From the NCBI RefSeq assembly GCF_003667525.1, contig NZ_RCUW01000012.1:27341-91340 (forward strand): a DNA stretch of 64,000 bases. Reading direction: 5' to 3'. Each line of letters starts with the position of its first letter. Position 1 is the stretch's first letter. Positions 1 to 9,040 of the stretch are shown here, piece after piece. The position numbers and the translations under genes were made by a program. The stretch is from Mycetocola_B reblochoni. Its GTDB lineage: Bacteria; Actinomycetota; Actinomycetes; Actinomycetales; Microbacteriaceae. The notes beneath the pieces were generated by a model, which saw only the letters and a program-made list of their open reading frames with translations, was not told where the DNA came from and searched no databases.

Positions 1-245
1 GCGCCGCGCGGATCGCGGTCGCCCACGTGGGCGAGGTGGACGGCTTCAGGGGCGATGCGGCGATCGCCCAGACGCGGACGCGCCTCGACGCCCGCGCGTG
101 GATCGTCCTGCGGGGCTGGGTGAAACCGGTTGTGCGCGTCGAGATCGTTGACCCGCACGACCCGGTGCCGTACTGGCTGGTGTCGTCGCGGCATCCCGAA
201 CAGCTGCGCGACGCCATCCTCGCGGAGAAGTCGGCGCAGCGCTGA
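1..245 (+). CDS. DUF3093 family protein, C-terminal part
   Basis: The reading frame is already open at base 3 and ends at 245, so only about 80 C-terminal residues are present. The stretch DARAWIVLRGWVK followed by DPHDPVPYWLVSSRHPEQL matches the C-terminal signature of DUF3093, an actinobacterial protein of unknown function whose N-terminus (outside this window) normally carries two membrane segments. In related genomes it sits near dut, DUF4193 and sepH, as here. The gene converges on the DUF4193 gene across a strong hairpin. Function is unknown. Confidence 0.75.
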   Translation, partial: AARIAVAHVGEVDGFRGDAAIAQTRTRLDARAWIVLRGWVKPVVRVEIVDPHDPVPYWLVSSRHPEQLRDAILAEKSAQR

Positions 246-365
246 GACGTGACGGCGGGGCGCGGCCGCCCTCGTCCTGATCGTCGGCCGACGGCCAGCG
301 CGGGGCGGGGACCACGCGTGCCGGAGTCGGGGGCACCAGGGGCGTCGTCCGCCCCGGCGAACACA

Positions 366-403
366 CCGCGGGCGGGACGATCATAGGATCGTCCCGCCCG
401 CGG
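366..403. terminator. Bidirectional hairpin terminator
   Basis: A perfect 17-bp inverted repeat (366-382 and 387-403) encloses the 4-nt loop atag. It lies between the converging DUF3093 and DUF4193 genes, so it can end both transcripts. There is no clear T tract, which is common in high-G+C actinobacteria. Confidence 0.8.
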
Positions 404-432
404 TATCGGGTTGCCTCAGCGGCGCGCGGTCG

Positions 433-726
433 CTATGCGGCGCACTCCACGCAGATCGGCCCGAGCTTGCTCTGGTGATCGATCTGGGAGCGGTGCTTCA
501 CGAGGAAGCAGCTCACGCAGGTGAACTCGTCAGCCTGCGGCGGGAGGACGACGACATCGAGCTCGACGTCGGAAAGGTCGGCACCGGGAAGCTCGAACCC
601 CGAGGGGTTGTCCGCATCCTCGACATCGACATTCCCCGACAGCTTGTCGGGAACGCGCTCCTTGAGGGCCTCGATCGATTCGGAATCGTCCTCGGTCTTT
701 CGCGGGGCGTCGTAATCCGTTGCCAT
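433..726 (-). CDS. DUF4193 family protein
   Basis: A 97-residue acidic protein starting MATDYDAPRK. DUF4193 is an actinobacterial family of unknown function. The N-terminal two thirds are Asp/Glu-rich and probably flexible. The C-terminal third has two Cys pairs, CVSC near residue 70 and CVEC near residue 92, separated by a basic/His segment, and could bind zinc. I chose the ATG at 726 because the homologous N-terminus begins there; the frame stays open far upstream without a protein-like sequence. The gene is divergent from sepH. Confidence 0.85.
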   Translation of the reverse strand: MATDYDAPRKTEDDSESIEALKERVPDKLSGNVDVEDADNPSGFELPGADLSDVELDVVVLPPQADEFTCVSCFLVKHRSQIDHQSKLGPICVECAA

Positions 727-952
727 TCTTATCCACTTCTCATCGGGGGTGACACATTCGGCGGGCACAGTTTGCACTACGGGTTGCCGAATAGCAAACT
801 CGCCGTGCCGAGGTGACCGACGGGGGTGACAACGGCCGTCGATGCCCCGGTATTCCGGTCGACGACACAGGCGGCGCGCCCCGGATGTCCCTGCGATTCG
901 GCGCCCTCGTGGCACGATCGGAGACACGGATATCGACCCGGAGGGCGAAGTG

Positions 953-1921
953 ATGAACGATGTGACTGTCACGGGGGTGGAGGACGGCTTCCTCGTCCTG
1001 GAGTCCCGGACCGGAGAGCGTTTCCGTCTCCCGATCGACGAGGTTCTGCACTCCCACGTGCGACGCGTTCGCAGCCGGACCGACCACGGGCCGCGCGTCA
1101 GCCCGAAGGAGATCCAGTCCCAGCTCAGGGCCGGGCTGAGCGCCGGCGACGTCGCCGAGCTCACCGGTGCGTCGCTCGAGACGATCGAGCGCTTCGAAGG
1201 CCCCGTGCTCGCCGAACTCGAGCACACCGTATCGTCGGCGCTCAGCGTTCCCGTCCTCGCCGAGGAACTGCCGGAGGACGCCGACGCGACGTTCGGCTCC
1301 GCGGTCCGGCACCGGATCGACAGCCTCGACGCCGTCGATGAGCACTGGGCCTCCTGGAAGGATCCCGAGGAGGGGTGGCGGATCAAGCTCACCTTCACGG
1401 CCGGGGGCGTCGACCATGACGCGCGCTGGGCCTTCGACGCGAAGCGACACGCGCTCACCCCCATCAACGATCAGGCGGCGCTGCTGTCGCGTCCCGGCGG
1501 TGGGCCGTCGACCATGATCCCGCGACTTCGGGCCGTCAGTACGGAGGCAGCCGAGACCGAGTCCTTCGCTCCCGAGGCCTTCGTGGAGGAGGAGCCGCCC
1601 GCTCCCCCGGTGCAGCCCCGGCTGCCCAAGGCGGCGCGTGCGGCGATGAACCGCGGGGACGACGGCCACGAGTCGCCGCATGACCAGACGGCCGATCTGC
1701 TCGAGGCGTTGCGACGCCGACGGGGCGAGCGCGAGGCCGCCCCCCAGCCCGAGCAGGACACGGCTCCCGCCGAGGGGCCGACCGAGCCCCCCGCTCCGCT
1801 TCCGTCCGCGCCGGCGGCGGACACCCCGTCCTCGTCACGGCCCCGCACCCCGAAGAAGGGGCGTGCGGCGCTGCCGTCCTGGGACGAGATCGTCTTCGGC
1901 GCGAAGCCCGACGAGGACTAA
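953..1921 (+). CDS. sepH: Cell division protein SepH
   Basis: A 322-residue protein. The N-terminal part (about residues 1-140) is the SepH/DUF3071 domain with a helix-turn-helix-like core, SPKEIQSQLRAGLSAGDVAE followed by the TGASLETIERFEGP segment. A long Pro/Ala/Glu-rich disordered linker leads to the conserved tail RAALPSWDEIVFG. In Streptomyces and Mycobacterium SepH binds FtsZ and promotes its assembly at division sites. The ATG at 953 follows GGAGGG with about 7 nt spacing; the GTG just before it (950) is an alternative. Confidence 0.9.
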   Translation: MNDVTVTGVEDGFLVLESRTGERFRLPIDEVLHSHVRRVRSRTDHGPRVSPKEIQSQLRAGLSAGDVAELTGASLETIERFEGPVLAELEHTVSSALSVPVLAEELPEDADATFGSAVRHRIDSLDAVDEHWASWKDPEEGWRIKLTFTAGGVDHDARWAFDAKRHALTPINDQAALLSRPGGGPSTMIPRLRAVSTEAAETESFAPEAFVEEEPPAPPVQPRLPKAARAAMNRGDDGHESPHDQTADLLEALRRRRGEREAAPQPEQDTAPAEGPTEPPAPLPSAPAADTPSSSRPRTPKKGRAALPSWDEIVFGAKPDED

Positions 1922-1963
1922 CCGACGGCCCTCGGCGGCGCGGCCTCCGCGGCGAATCGAGGA

Positions 1964-3112
1964 CTAGTCGAACACTCCCCCGTCGGCGAACGCCCCGGCG
2001 GCGAGCAGGGGGATGCGCGTCTCCTCGTCCGTCATCGATCCATGCTGCCCGACCATCCGGCGCGCGGGATCCCCCGCGCCCAGCCGTCCGTCGTAGTAGG
2101 CCACGCGGGCCCTGGCCGCGACCAGGACGTCGCCGATGCGCGGCACGACCTCCTCGTCGACGTCCCCGAAGAGTCCCATCATGATCGCGTCCTCGCGGCT
2201 CAGCACCCACGACCGTTCCCCCTCGGCGTCACGCCAGACCGCGGCCAGCGCCTCGCGGTCGTCACCGGTCATGTCCCCGTCGCCGTAGAGGTGCAGCATG
2301 CGCGGCTCACCGCCCACGGCGACGACCGGTGTCATCAGCGCCGGATCGTCGCCGAAGAGCAGCTGACGATGCGCCGGCACGTCGACCATGCCGTGGTCGG
2401 CCGTGACCAGCACGCCGGTGCGCTTGGGAAGCGAGCCGAGCAGCCGCCGGAAGGCCTGGTCGAGCTGCTCGAGCGCTGCCGTCCACTCGGGCGACTCCGA
2501 TCCGAAACGGTGGCCGGCCTTGTCCAGCTCGGGGACGTACAGGTAGCTGAGCGTCCGGGGTGCGCGTCGCGTCGCGGCGACGGCGGCGTCCACACGGTCG
2601 GAGAGGCTGTCCGCCGCCCGATACTCCGCCCCGCTGAGCACGTGACGGGTGAAGCCGCTCCGTGCGAACGACGCGGGTCCGATTGCCACCGGGGCGACGT
2701 CCGCGGCGACGGCCCGCTGGAACACAGTGGTCTCGCGCTGCCAGCCGTCGGAGTCCACGAGCTCGTCCCAGCCGGAGATCTGGTTGACGACCCTGCCGGA
2801 GGCCAGGTCCCTGGCGGCGTAGCCCACGATGCCGTGCCGGCCCGGCAGGGTCCCCGTGGCCAGACTGGTGAGCGCCGCCGCGGTGGTCGACGGGAACACG
2901 GAGGCGATCGTGGTGGACCGCAGCGCCGTCAGCGTCCGGGCGTGCCCCCGACGGGACGAGAGGTTCTGTGCCCCCAGCCCGTCGACGAGGACGACGATGA
3001 TGTGGTCGACGCCGGCCGGACCGTGCGCGGTCGTCAGCAGTTCGAGGCAATCGGGCAGAACATCGGCAAGGTTCCGGGCAGCAGGACGCGCCGTCGGTAG
3101 CATGGAGGACAT
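1964..3112 (-). CDS. AlkP-superfamily nucleotide pyrophosphatase/phosphodiesterase
   Basis: A 382-residue protein of the alkaline phosphatase superfamily (nucleotide pyrophosphatase/phosphodiesterase type). Metal-ligand and nucleophile motifs are visible in order: VLVDGLGAQN, FPSTTAAALTSLATG (Thr as the likely nucleophile), GIVGY, the VPELDKAGHRFG segment, and LVTADHGMVDVP. It probably hydrolyses a phosphodiester or pyrophosphate; the substrate is unknown. I see no signal peptide, so it is likely cytosolic. The ATG at 3112 has GGGAG about 10 nt upstream; an in-frame ATG at 3103 is possible. It is divergent from the topoisomerase A gene. Confidence 0.8.
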   Translation of the reverse strand: MSSMLPTARPAARNLADVLPDCLELLTTAHGPAGVDHIIVVLVDGLGAQNLSSRRGHARTLTALRSTTIASVFPSTTAAALTSLATGTLPGRHGIVGYAARDLASGRVVNQISGWDELVDSDGWQRETTVFQRAVAADVAPVAIGPASFARSGFTRHVLSGAEYRAADSLSDRVDAAVAATRRAPRTLSYLYVPELDKAGHRFGSESPEWTAALEQLDQAFRRLLGSLPKRTGVLVTADHGMVDVPAHRQLLFGDDPALMTPVVAVGGEPRMLHLYGDGDMTGDDREALAAVWRDAEGERSWVLSREDAIMMGLFGDVDEEVVPRIGDVLVAARARVAYYDGRLGAGDPARRMVGQHGSMTDEETRIPLLAAGAFADGGVFD

Positions 3113-3181
3113 CTGCGCCAGTCTCCCACAGGGCGCGCCGCCGTCGCCCCTCGGGCGCTCATCGCACAGCAGGAACGATTC

Positions 3182-5647
3182 ATGAGCAGCACACCCACGC
3201 CCCCGTCCACGCCGCCCACGGGCGAGCGCATCGAGGACATCGACGTCGCCTCGGAGATGGAGGGCTCGTTCCTCGAGTACGCCTACTCCGTCATCTACTC
3301 GCGCGCCCTGCCCGACGCGCGCGACGGCCTCAAACCGGTCCAGCGGCGCATCCTGTTCCAGATGACGGAGATGGGGCTGCGACCCGACCGCGGCCACGTG
3401 AAGTCCGCGCGGGTCGTCGGCGAGGTGATGGGCAAGCTGCACCCGCACGGCGACAGCGCCATCTACGACGCCCTCGTGCGGTTGGCGCAGCCCTTCACGC
3501 TTCGGGTCCCCCTCGTCGACGGCCACGGCAACTTCGGTTCCCTCGACGACGGCCCCGCCGCCTCGCGGTACACCGAGGCCAGGCTCGACGCGGCCGCCCT
3601 CGCCCTGACGGCGGACCTGGACGAGGACGTCGTCGACTTCGTCCCCAACTACGACAACCAGTTCCAGCAGCCGGAGGTCCTCCCGGCCGCGTTCCCCAAC
3701 CTGCTGGTGAACGGCGCGAGCGGGATCGCCGTCGGCATGGCCACCAACATGGCTCCGCACAACCTCGTCGAGGTGGTCGGTGCCGCCAAGCACCTCCTGC
3801 TCAACCCCGACGCCAGCCTCGATGACCTGATGGCCTTCGTCCCCGGCCCCGACCTGCCCTCCGGCGGCACCATCGTCGGACGGGAGGGCATCAAGGACGC
3901 CTACCGGACCGGACGCGGAGCCTTCAAGACCAGGGCCAAGGTCAGCATCGAGCCGCTCACGGCGCGCAAGACCGGCCTCGTCGTCACGGAACTGCCCTAC
4001 CTGGTCGGCCCGGAGAAGGTGATCGAGAAGATCAAGGACGGCGTCCAGGCGAAGAAGCTCAGCGGGATCTCCGACGTCAACGACCTGACCGACCGTACCA
4101 ACGGCCTGCGCCTGCAGATCGGAATCAAGACAGGCTTCAGCCCCGAGGCCGTGCTCGAGCAGCTCTACCGCTACACGCCGCTCGAGGACTCGTTCAGCAT
4201 GAACAACGTCGCGCTGGTCGAGGGCGGCCCGCGCACGCTCGGCCTGAGGGAGATGCTCGAGGTCTACGTCGCGCACCGGTTGTCCGTCGTACGACGGAGG
4301 TCGCAGTTCCGTCTCGACCGGCGCCTCGAACGCCTGCACCTGGTCGAGGGACTGCTCATCGCCATCGTCGACATCGACGAGGTCATCCAGGTGATCCGGA
4401 GCAGCGACGACTCCGAGAGCGCACGCCGACGGCTGATGGAGGTCTTCGACCTGTCCGAGCGGCAGGCCGAGTACATCCTCGAGCTGCGCCTGCGTCGCCT
4501 CACCAAGTTCAGCCGCATGGAGCTCGAGGCCGAGCGCGACGAGCTGCAGGCGGAGATCAGCAGGCTGCGCGCGCTACTGGCCGACGCCGGCCTGATCAGG
4601 GGGCTCGTGGCGGACGAGCTCGACGACGTCGCGGAGCGTTTCGGCACGCCGAGGCGGACCCTGCTCACCGACGCACCGGCGAGTATCGCGTCGTCGTCGC
4701 GGCGGAAGGGTCCCGTGCTCGAGGTCGCCGACGTGCCCTGCCGGGTCTACCTGTCGGCGACGGGACGTGCGGTGAGGGTCGACATTCCCGCCGAGGGCGA
4801 ACAGGGTCTCGTCGTCCCGCGGCGGCGCGCAGCCCACGACGCCGTGCGCGCGGCGGTCGACACGACCTCCCGCAGCGAGCTCGGCGCGCTCACGAGTGCC
4901 GGGCGCATCGTCCGCTTCACCCCCGTCGACCTGCCATCCGTGCCGCCGAGCTCGATCCAGCTCGGAGCCGGTGCGGTCCTCGCCGACTACATCGGCGGCT
5001 TTACCCAGGGGGAACGCGTGGTCGCCTTGCTGAGCGCGGCGGGCGACACCCCCGTCGCACTCGGGACGGAGCAGGGAGTGGTCAAGCGGCTCGCGCCGGG
5101 AGACTGGCCCACCAAGCCCGACTTCGAGGCGGTCAGCCTCAAGCAGGGAGACCGTGTGGTCGGGGCTGCGCCGGCCGCGGACGAGGACGAGCTGGTCTTC
5201 ATCACGAGCGACGCGCAGACCCTTCGATTCTCGGCGGCGTCGGTGCGCCCTCAGGGCCGGACGGCGGGCGGCATGGCGGGCATCAAGCTGGCAGCCGGCG
5301 CCTCGGTGCTGTTCTTCGGAGTCGTGCGTGCCGCGGAGGCCGCGGACGCGGTCGTCGTGACGGTGGCGGCCAGTTCGCAGATGCTACCGGGGACCGATCC
5401 CGGCAGCGCCAAGATCACTTCCTTCGAGGAGTTCCCCGCCAAGGGACGGGCCACCGCGGGGGTGCGCTCGCAGCGGTTGCTCAAGGGAGAGGACGGGCTC
5501 GTGCTCGCCTGGGCGGGTCCGGCGCCCGCGCACGCGCTCGGTGGCGACGGATCGGTCAGGGCACTGCCCGATCCGGGCGCGCGACGGGACGGCTCCGGCA
5601 CGCTCCTCGCCGCACAGGTCTCCGTGCTGGGGGCGCCGATCCGCTGA
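3182..5647 (+). CDS. parC: Type IIA DNA topoisomerase subunit A (ParC/GyrA-like)
   Basis: An 821-residue breakage-reunion subunit. The catalytic tyrosine is Tyr130 in AASRYTEARL. The quinolone-resistance region reads HPHGDSAIYDALV with Ser92 and Asp96, the residues usually found in drug-sensitive enzymes. The N-terminal winged-helix and tower region is followed by a coiled coil (about residues 370-500) and a degenerate C-terminal beta-pinwheel. The partner subunit converges from the opposite strand instead of sharing an operon. ParC versus a second gyrase cannot be decided from this window, because the dnaA-region gyrAB is not included. The start ATG has AGGAA about 8 nt upstream. Confidence 0.88.
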   Translation: MSSTPTPPSTPPTGERIEDIDVASEMEGSFLEYAYSVIYSRALPDARDGLKPVQRRILFQMTEMGLRPDRGHVKSARVVGEVMGKLHPHGDSAIYDALVRLAQPFTLRVPLVDGHGNFGSLDDGPAASRYTEARLDAAALALTADLDEDVVDFVPNYDNQFQQPEVLPAAFPNLLVNGASGIAVGMATNMAPHNLVEVVGAAKHLLLNPDASLDDLMAFVPGPDLPSGGTIVGREGIKDAYRTGRGAFKTRAKVSIEPLTARKTGLVVTELPYLVGPEKVIEKIKDGVQAKKLSGISDVNDLTDRTNGLRLQIGIKTGFSPEAVLEQLYRYTPLEDSFSMNNVALVEGGPRTLGLREMLEVYVAHRLSVVRRRSQFRLDRRLERLHLVEGLLIAIVDIDEVIQVIRSSDDSESARRRLMEVFDLSERQAEYILELRLRRLTKFSRMELEAERDELQAEISRLRALLADAGLIRGLVADELDDVAERFGTPRRTLLTDAPASIASSSRRKGPVLEVADVPCRVYLSATGRAVRVDIPAEGEQGLVVPRRRAAHDAVRAAVDTTSRSELGALTSAGRIVRFTPVDLPSVPPSSIQLGAGAVLADYIGGFTQGERVVALLSAAGDTPVALGTEQGVVKRLAPGDWPTKPDFEAVSLKQGDRVVGAAPAADEDELVFITSDAQTLRFSAASVRPQGRTAGGMAGIKLAAGASVLFFGVVRAAEAADAVVVTVAASSQMLPGTDPGSAKITSFEEFPAKGRATAGVRSQRLLKGEDGLVLAWAGPAPAHALGGDGSVRALPDPGARRDGSGTLLAAQVSVLGAPIR

Positions 5648-5729
5648 TCCGGCCGGGCGGCTGACCGCCGCGCTGGCGCCCGCCGACCGTCATGAGACGG
5701 CGAGGGGCGACGGCGGGCCCGTGCCCGGC

Positions 5730-7805
5730 TCAGACGTCGATTCGCGCGCGGTTGAAGCGATCCGAGCCGTCGACGATGAACTCCTTGCGGGGCGCCACGT
5801 CGTTGCCCATGAGCAGTTCGAAGACGCGTCCCGCGGCCTCCGCGTCCTCGATCCGGACGCGACGCAGCGTCCGGTGAGCCCGGTCCATCGTCGTCTCCGC
5901 AAGCTGGTCGGCGTCCATCTCGCCGAGGCCCTTGTACCGCTGGATCGGCTCCTGGTAGCGGCGCTTCGACTTCGTCAGCGCGGTGAGGACGTTCTGCAGC
6001 TCCGTCTCGGAGTAGGTGTAGAGGGTCTCGTTCGGCTTGGACCCGGGGTTGATCACGACGACCCGGTGCAGGGGCGGGACGGCGGCGTAGACCCGCCCGT
6101 CCTCGATCATCGGACGCATGTACCGGAAGAAGAGCGTCAGCAGCAGCGTCCGGATGTGCGCACCGTCGACGTCGGCGTCGCTCATCAGGATGACCTTGCC
6201 GTAGCGCGCGGCCTCGAGCTCGAACGACCGCCCCGAGCCCGCCCCGACGACCTGGATGATCGCCGCGCACTCGGCGTTGGAGAGCATGTCCGACACGGAG
6301 GACTTCTGCACGTTGAGGATCTTGCCTCTGATCGGCAGCAGGGCCTGGTAGGTGGAGTCCCTGGCCAGCTTCGCGGTGCCCAGGGCGGAGTCGCCCTCGA
6401 CGATGAACAGCTCGCTCTGGGCGACGTCCGTCGAGCGGCAGTCGACGAGCTTCGCCGGAAGGCTGGAGCTCTCCAGCGCGTTCTTGCGGCGCTGCGTCTC
6501 CTTGTGGGTCCTCGCCGAGATGCGCGACTTCATCTCGGACACGACCTTCTCCAGCAACTGCGCTGTCTGTGCCTTGTCGTCGCGCTTGGTCGAGGCGAAG
6601 CGCTCCTTGAGGGCCGTCGAGACGACGTTCGCGACGATCGCCCTCACCGGCCCCGTGCCGAGGACCTCCTTCGTCTGCCCCTCGAACTGCGGCTCGGGGA
6701 TGCGGACGGTCAGCACGGCGGTCAGGCCGGCGAGCACATCGTCCTTGTCGAGCTTGTCGGTTCCCGCCTTGAGCTTGCGCGCATTCTGCTCGACCTGCTG
6801 GCGGAGCGTGCGCAGCAGCGCCTGCTCGAAGCCGGCCTGGTGCGTGCCGCCCTTCGGCGTGGCGATGATGTTGACGAAGGAGCGGGTGACGGTCTCATAG
6901 CCCGTCCCCCAGCGCAGTGCCACGTCGACCTCGCAGCGACGCGTCAGCTCGGTGGGGACCATCGCGCCCGCGTCGTTGAGGACGGGGACGGTCTCGGTGT
7001 ACTCGCCGCTGCCCTGCAGCCGCCAGGTGTCGGTGACGGCGCTGTCGGCCGCGAGGAAGTCCACGAACTCGGAGATGCCGCCCTCATAGCTGAACGACGT
7101 CGTGACGGGCTCCTCGCCCCGGGCGTCCGCGATCGTGATGGCGAGTCCGGGCACGAGGAAAGCCGTTTGCCGTGCACGCGTGACGAGGTCGTCGGCGCTG
7201 AAGCTCGCGCTGGCGGCGAAGATCTGCGTGTCCGCCCAGTAGCGGGTGCGCGTCCCGGTGACGCCGCGTTTCACCTTGCCGACGCGACGGAGGGCCCCCT
7301 GCGGGTCCGGGGTGAAGGGCGCGTCGGGTCCGATGCCCGCGCTGTCGTCGAAGACGCCGGGGGTGCCGCGATGGAACGACATCGCCCAGGTCACGCCCTG
7401 CCGGTCGACCTCGACGTCGAGTCGGGAGGAGAGCGCGTTCACGACGGAGGCGCCCACGCCGTGGAGGCCGCCAGACGCGGCGTAGGACCCGCCGCCGAAC
7501 TTCCCTCCCGCGTGGAGCTTGGTGAAGACGACCTCGACGCCGCTGAGTCCCGTCTTCGGCTCGATGTCGACGGGGATGCCGCGGCCGTGGTCGCCGACCT
7601 CGACGCTCCCGTCCGCGTGCAGGGTCACGTCGATGCGGTCGCCGTGACCCGCGAGGGCCTCGTCGACGGAGTTGTCGATGATCTCCCAGAGGCAGTGCAT
7701 GAGCCCGCGGGAGTCCGTGGTCCCGATGTACATGCCCGGCCGTTTGCGGACGGCGTCGAGCCCCTCGAGGACGGAGAGGTGCTGGGCGGAATAGTCAGAG
7801 CTCAC
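5730..7805 (-). CDS. parE: Type IIA DNA topoisomerase subunit B (ParE/GyrB-like)
   Basis: A 691-residue ATPase subunit. GHKL motifs EIIDNSVDEAL, DHGRGIPVDI and GGLHGVGASVVNALS lie in the N-terminal third. The TOPRIM residues LFIVEGDSA and DADVDGAHI lie in the C-terminal half, and the tail ends RFNRARIDV. It pairs with the convergent subunit A gene. I chose the GTG at 7805 (SSDYSAQHLSVLEG start). A TAGACT hexamer at 7814-7819 ends 8 nt before it and there is no Shine-Dalgarno, so the mRNA is probably leaderless. A longer in-frame extension upstream looks non-coding. Confidence 0.88.
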   Translation of the reverse strand: MSSDYSAQHLSVLEGLDAVRKRPGMYIGTTDSRGLMHCLWEIIDNSVDEALAGHGDRIDVTLHADGSVEVGDHGRGIPVDIEPKTGLSGVEVVFTKLHAGGKFGGGSYAASGGLHGVGASVVNALSSRLDVEVDRQGVTWAMSFHRGTPGVFDDSAGIGPDAPFTPDPQGALRRVGKVKRGVTGTRTRYWADTQIFAASASFSADDLVTRARQTAFLVPGLAITIADARGEEPVTTSFSYEGGISEFVDFLAADSAVTDTWRLQGSGEYTETVPVLNDAGAMVPTELTRRCEVDVALRWGTGYETVTRSFVNIIATPKGGTHQAGFEQALLRTLRQQVEQNARKLKAGTDKLDKDDVLAGLTAVLTVRIPEPQFEGQTKEVLGTGPVRAIVANVVSTALKERFASTKRDDKAQTAQLLEKVVSEMKSRISARTHKETQRRKNALESSSLPAKLVDCRSTDVAQSELFIVEGDSALGTAKLARDSTYQALLPIRGKILNVQKSSVSDMLSNAECAAIIQVVGAGSGRSFELEAARYGKVILMSDADVDGAHIRTLLLTLFFRYMRPMIEDGRVYAAVPPLHRVVVINPGSKPNETLYTYSETELQNVLTALTKSKRRYQEPIQRYKGLGEMDADQLAETTMDRAHRTLRRVRIEDAEAAGRVFELLMGNDVAPRKEFIVDGSDRFNRARIDV

Positions 7806-7986
7806 GATCGACCAGTCTATTCGGGCCCCGGCCGTCGACCGGCTCGACACCCCCGGACCGCGGCGACCGCCCGGGGTGCCTTCGCGCTGAGCGAAACGCG
7901 CCGACCCGGGGAAGGATTTCACGGCCCGGCGTGCTTACATGGGTGTACCCGGGACGATTCGGGACCACAGTTAGGAGGGCCGTCAC

Positions 7987-8214
7987 ATGTCACAGCTCGT
8001 GAGTGAATCCGGCACGCAGACCGCTTCGTACCAGCTGACCGCCGCCGACCGGTGCGACAGCTGCGGCGCACAGGCCTACATCCGCGTGGAGCTGCCCACG
8101 GGTGAGCTGCTGTTCTGCGCCCACCACGGCAAGAAGTACGAGGAGAAGCTCGCGACGGTCGCCACCTCGTGGCACGACGAGAGCGAGAAGCTGCACTCGG
8201 GCGTGAGCGCTTAG
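7987..8214 (+). CDS. DUF7455-type small Cys-rich protein
   Basis: A 75-residue protein with CDSC (residues 20-23) and a later CAHH motif, consistent with a small zinc-binding fold. This family is common next to sigma factor and topoisomerase genes in actinobacteria; its function is unknown. A near-consensus AGGAGG sits about 8 nt before the ATG, so it is probably well translated. A strong hairpin follows the stop codon. It is divergent from the topoisomerase B gene. Confidence 0.8.
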   Translation: MSQLVSESGTQTASYQLTAADRCDSCGAQAYIRVELPTGELLFCAHHGKKYEEKLATVATSWHDESEKLHSGVSA

Positions 8215-8238
8215 CCGCGACCGACGCCGGAAGCGAGT

Positions 8239-8272
8239 CGAGGGGCAGGGACGTTTTCGTCCCTGCCCCTCG
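8239..8272. terminator. Bidirectional hairpin terminator
   Basis: A perfect 15-bp stem (8239-8253 with 8258-8272) closed by a tttt loop. It sits between the converging DUF7455 and gatD-like genes and can serve both. Confidence 0.85.
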
Positions 8273-8302
8273 TCGTGCCGACGTGTCCGTCGGGTGACCG
8301 CG

Positions 8303-9040
8303 TCAGGACCAGGTGTCGGTGATCCCGGACTTGCTCAGCAGGATCGCGCGCGTCTGCCGGGTCACCTCGTCGAGGTCCCTGTGCGCGGCCGTCGTCTCGT
8401 AGATCAGACCGGCCCGCTCGGCGACCCGGCGGAGCAGGTCGTCCGTGACGGCGGGGTTCATCGGCAGCAGGGGGCCGTGGCAGTGGGTGCCGATCGCGTT
8501 GGCGACGACCGCCCCCTCGGTGCCGTCACCGTTGCCCGTGCCGTACCTGACCGAGCCGAAGGGGTCCTGTCCGGCGTCTCGCGTGACCACCGTGGTGTGG
8601 TTCTCGGTCCCGACGACGAGGCCGAGCGCCGTCTCGACGGCGAAGCCCTCCGTGATGATCCGCGGAGCCGAGGCGTCTGTGTCGGCGGCGAACACGCCGA
8701 CTCCCGTGATGGTGTCATCGGTCGCGTAGCGGACCGACCGCGTCATCAGGGAGAAGCCGGCTCCGGCGGCCACCAGCACGGCGCCGTCCGCGACGCGCTC
8801 CCGCAGCCAGGATGCGATCCGGTCGAGGTCGGGCGCGATCTGGTGCACGGCGGAGGAGGTGCCGGAGCCGATCAGGATGATGTCGACGTCGTCGCCGGGA
8901 ACGTCGTCCGCGACGCGGTAGCTCGACTCGATCACGTCGAGTCCCGCCAGCCGCGCCCGGTGGGCGAGCGCGGTCCGGTTGCCGACATCGCCGTTCAGCG
9001 AGAGCGTCTCGGGGTAGAGCTCGATGATGTGGATGCTCAT
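8303..9040 (-). CDS. GatD-like class I amidotransferase lacking the nucleophile Cys
   Basis: A 245-residue protein with the overall GatD pattern: a YPETLSLNGDVGNR opening, the ENH segment near residue 146 and HGPLLPMNP at 188-196. Canonical GatD supplies ammonia from glutamine to MurT for amidation of the D-Glu alpha-carboxyl in lipid II. Here the nucleophile elbow, normally ICGGYQ-like, reads AAGAGFSLM (residues 91-99), so the catalytic Cys is replaced. The only Cys is C187, in HCH. It therefore cannot act as a normal glutaminase. It overlaps the murT-like stop by 4 bp and is the last gene of the rpoD operon. Family placement is firm; activity is unknown. Confidence 0.85.
   Translation of the reverse strand: MSIHIIELYPETLSLNGDVGNRTALAHRARLAGLDVIESSYRVADDVPGDDVDIILIGSGTSSAVHQIAPDLDRIASWLRERVADGAVLVAAGAGFSLMTRSVRYATDDTITGVGVFAADTDASAPRIITEGFAVETALGLVVGTENHTTVVTRDAGQDPFGSVRYGTGNGDGTEGAVVANAIGTHCHGPLLPMNPAVTDDLLRRVAERAGLIYETTAAHRDLDEVTRQTRAILLSKSGITDTWS

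Noticed and set aside
740..1681. Long minus-strand open frame across sepH
   Set aside because: It is a shadow of sepH: no family motif, Arg/Gly-rich composition, and the plus-strand frame has the SepH domain and C-terminal tail.
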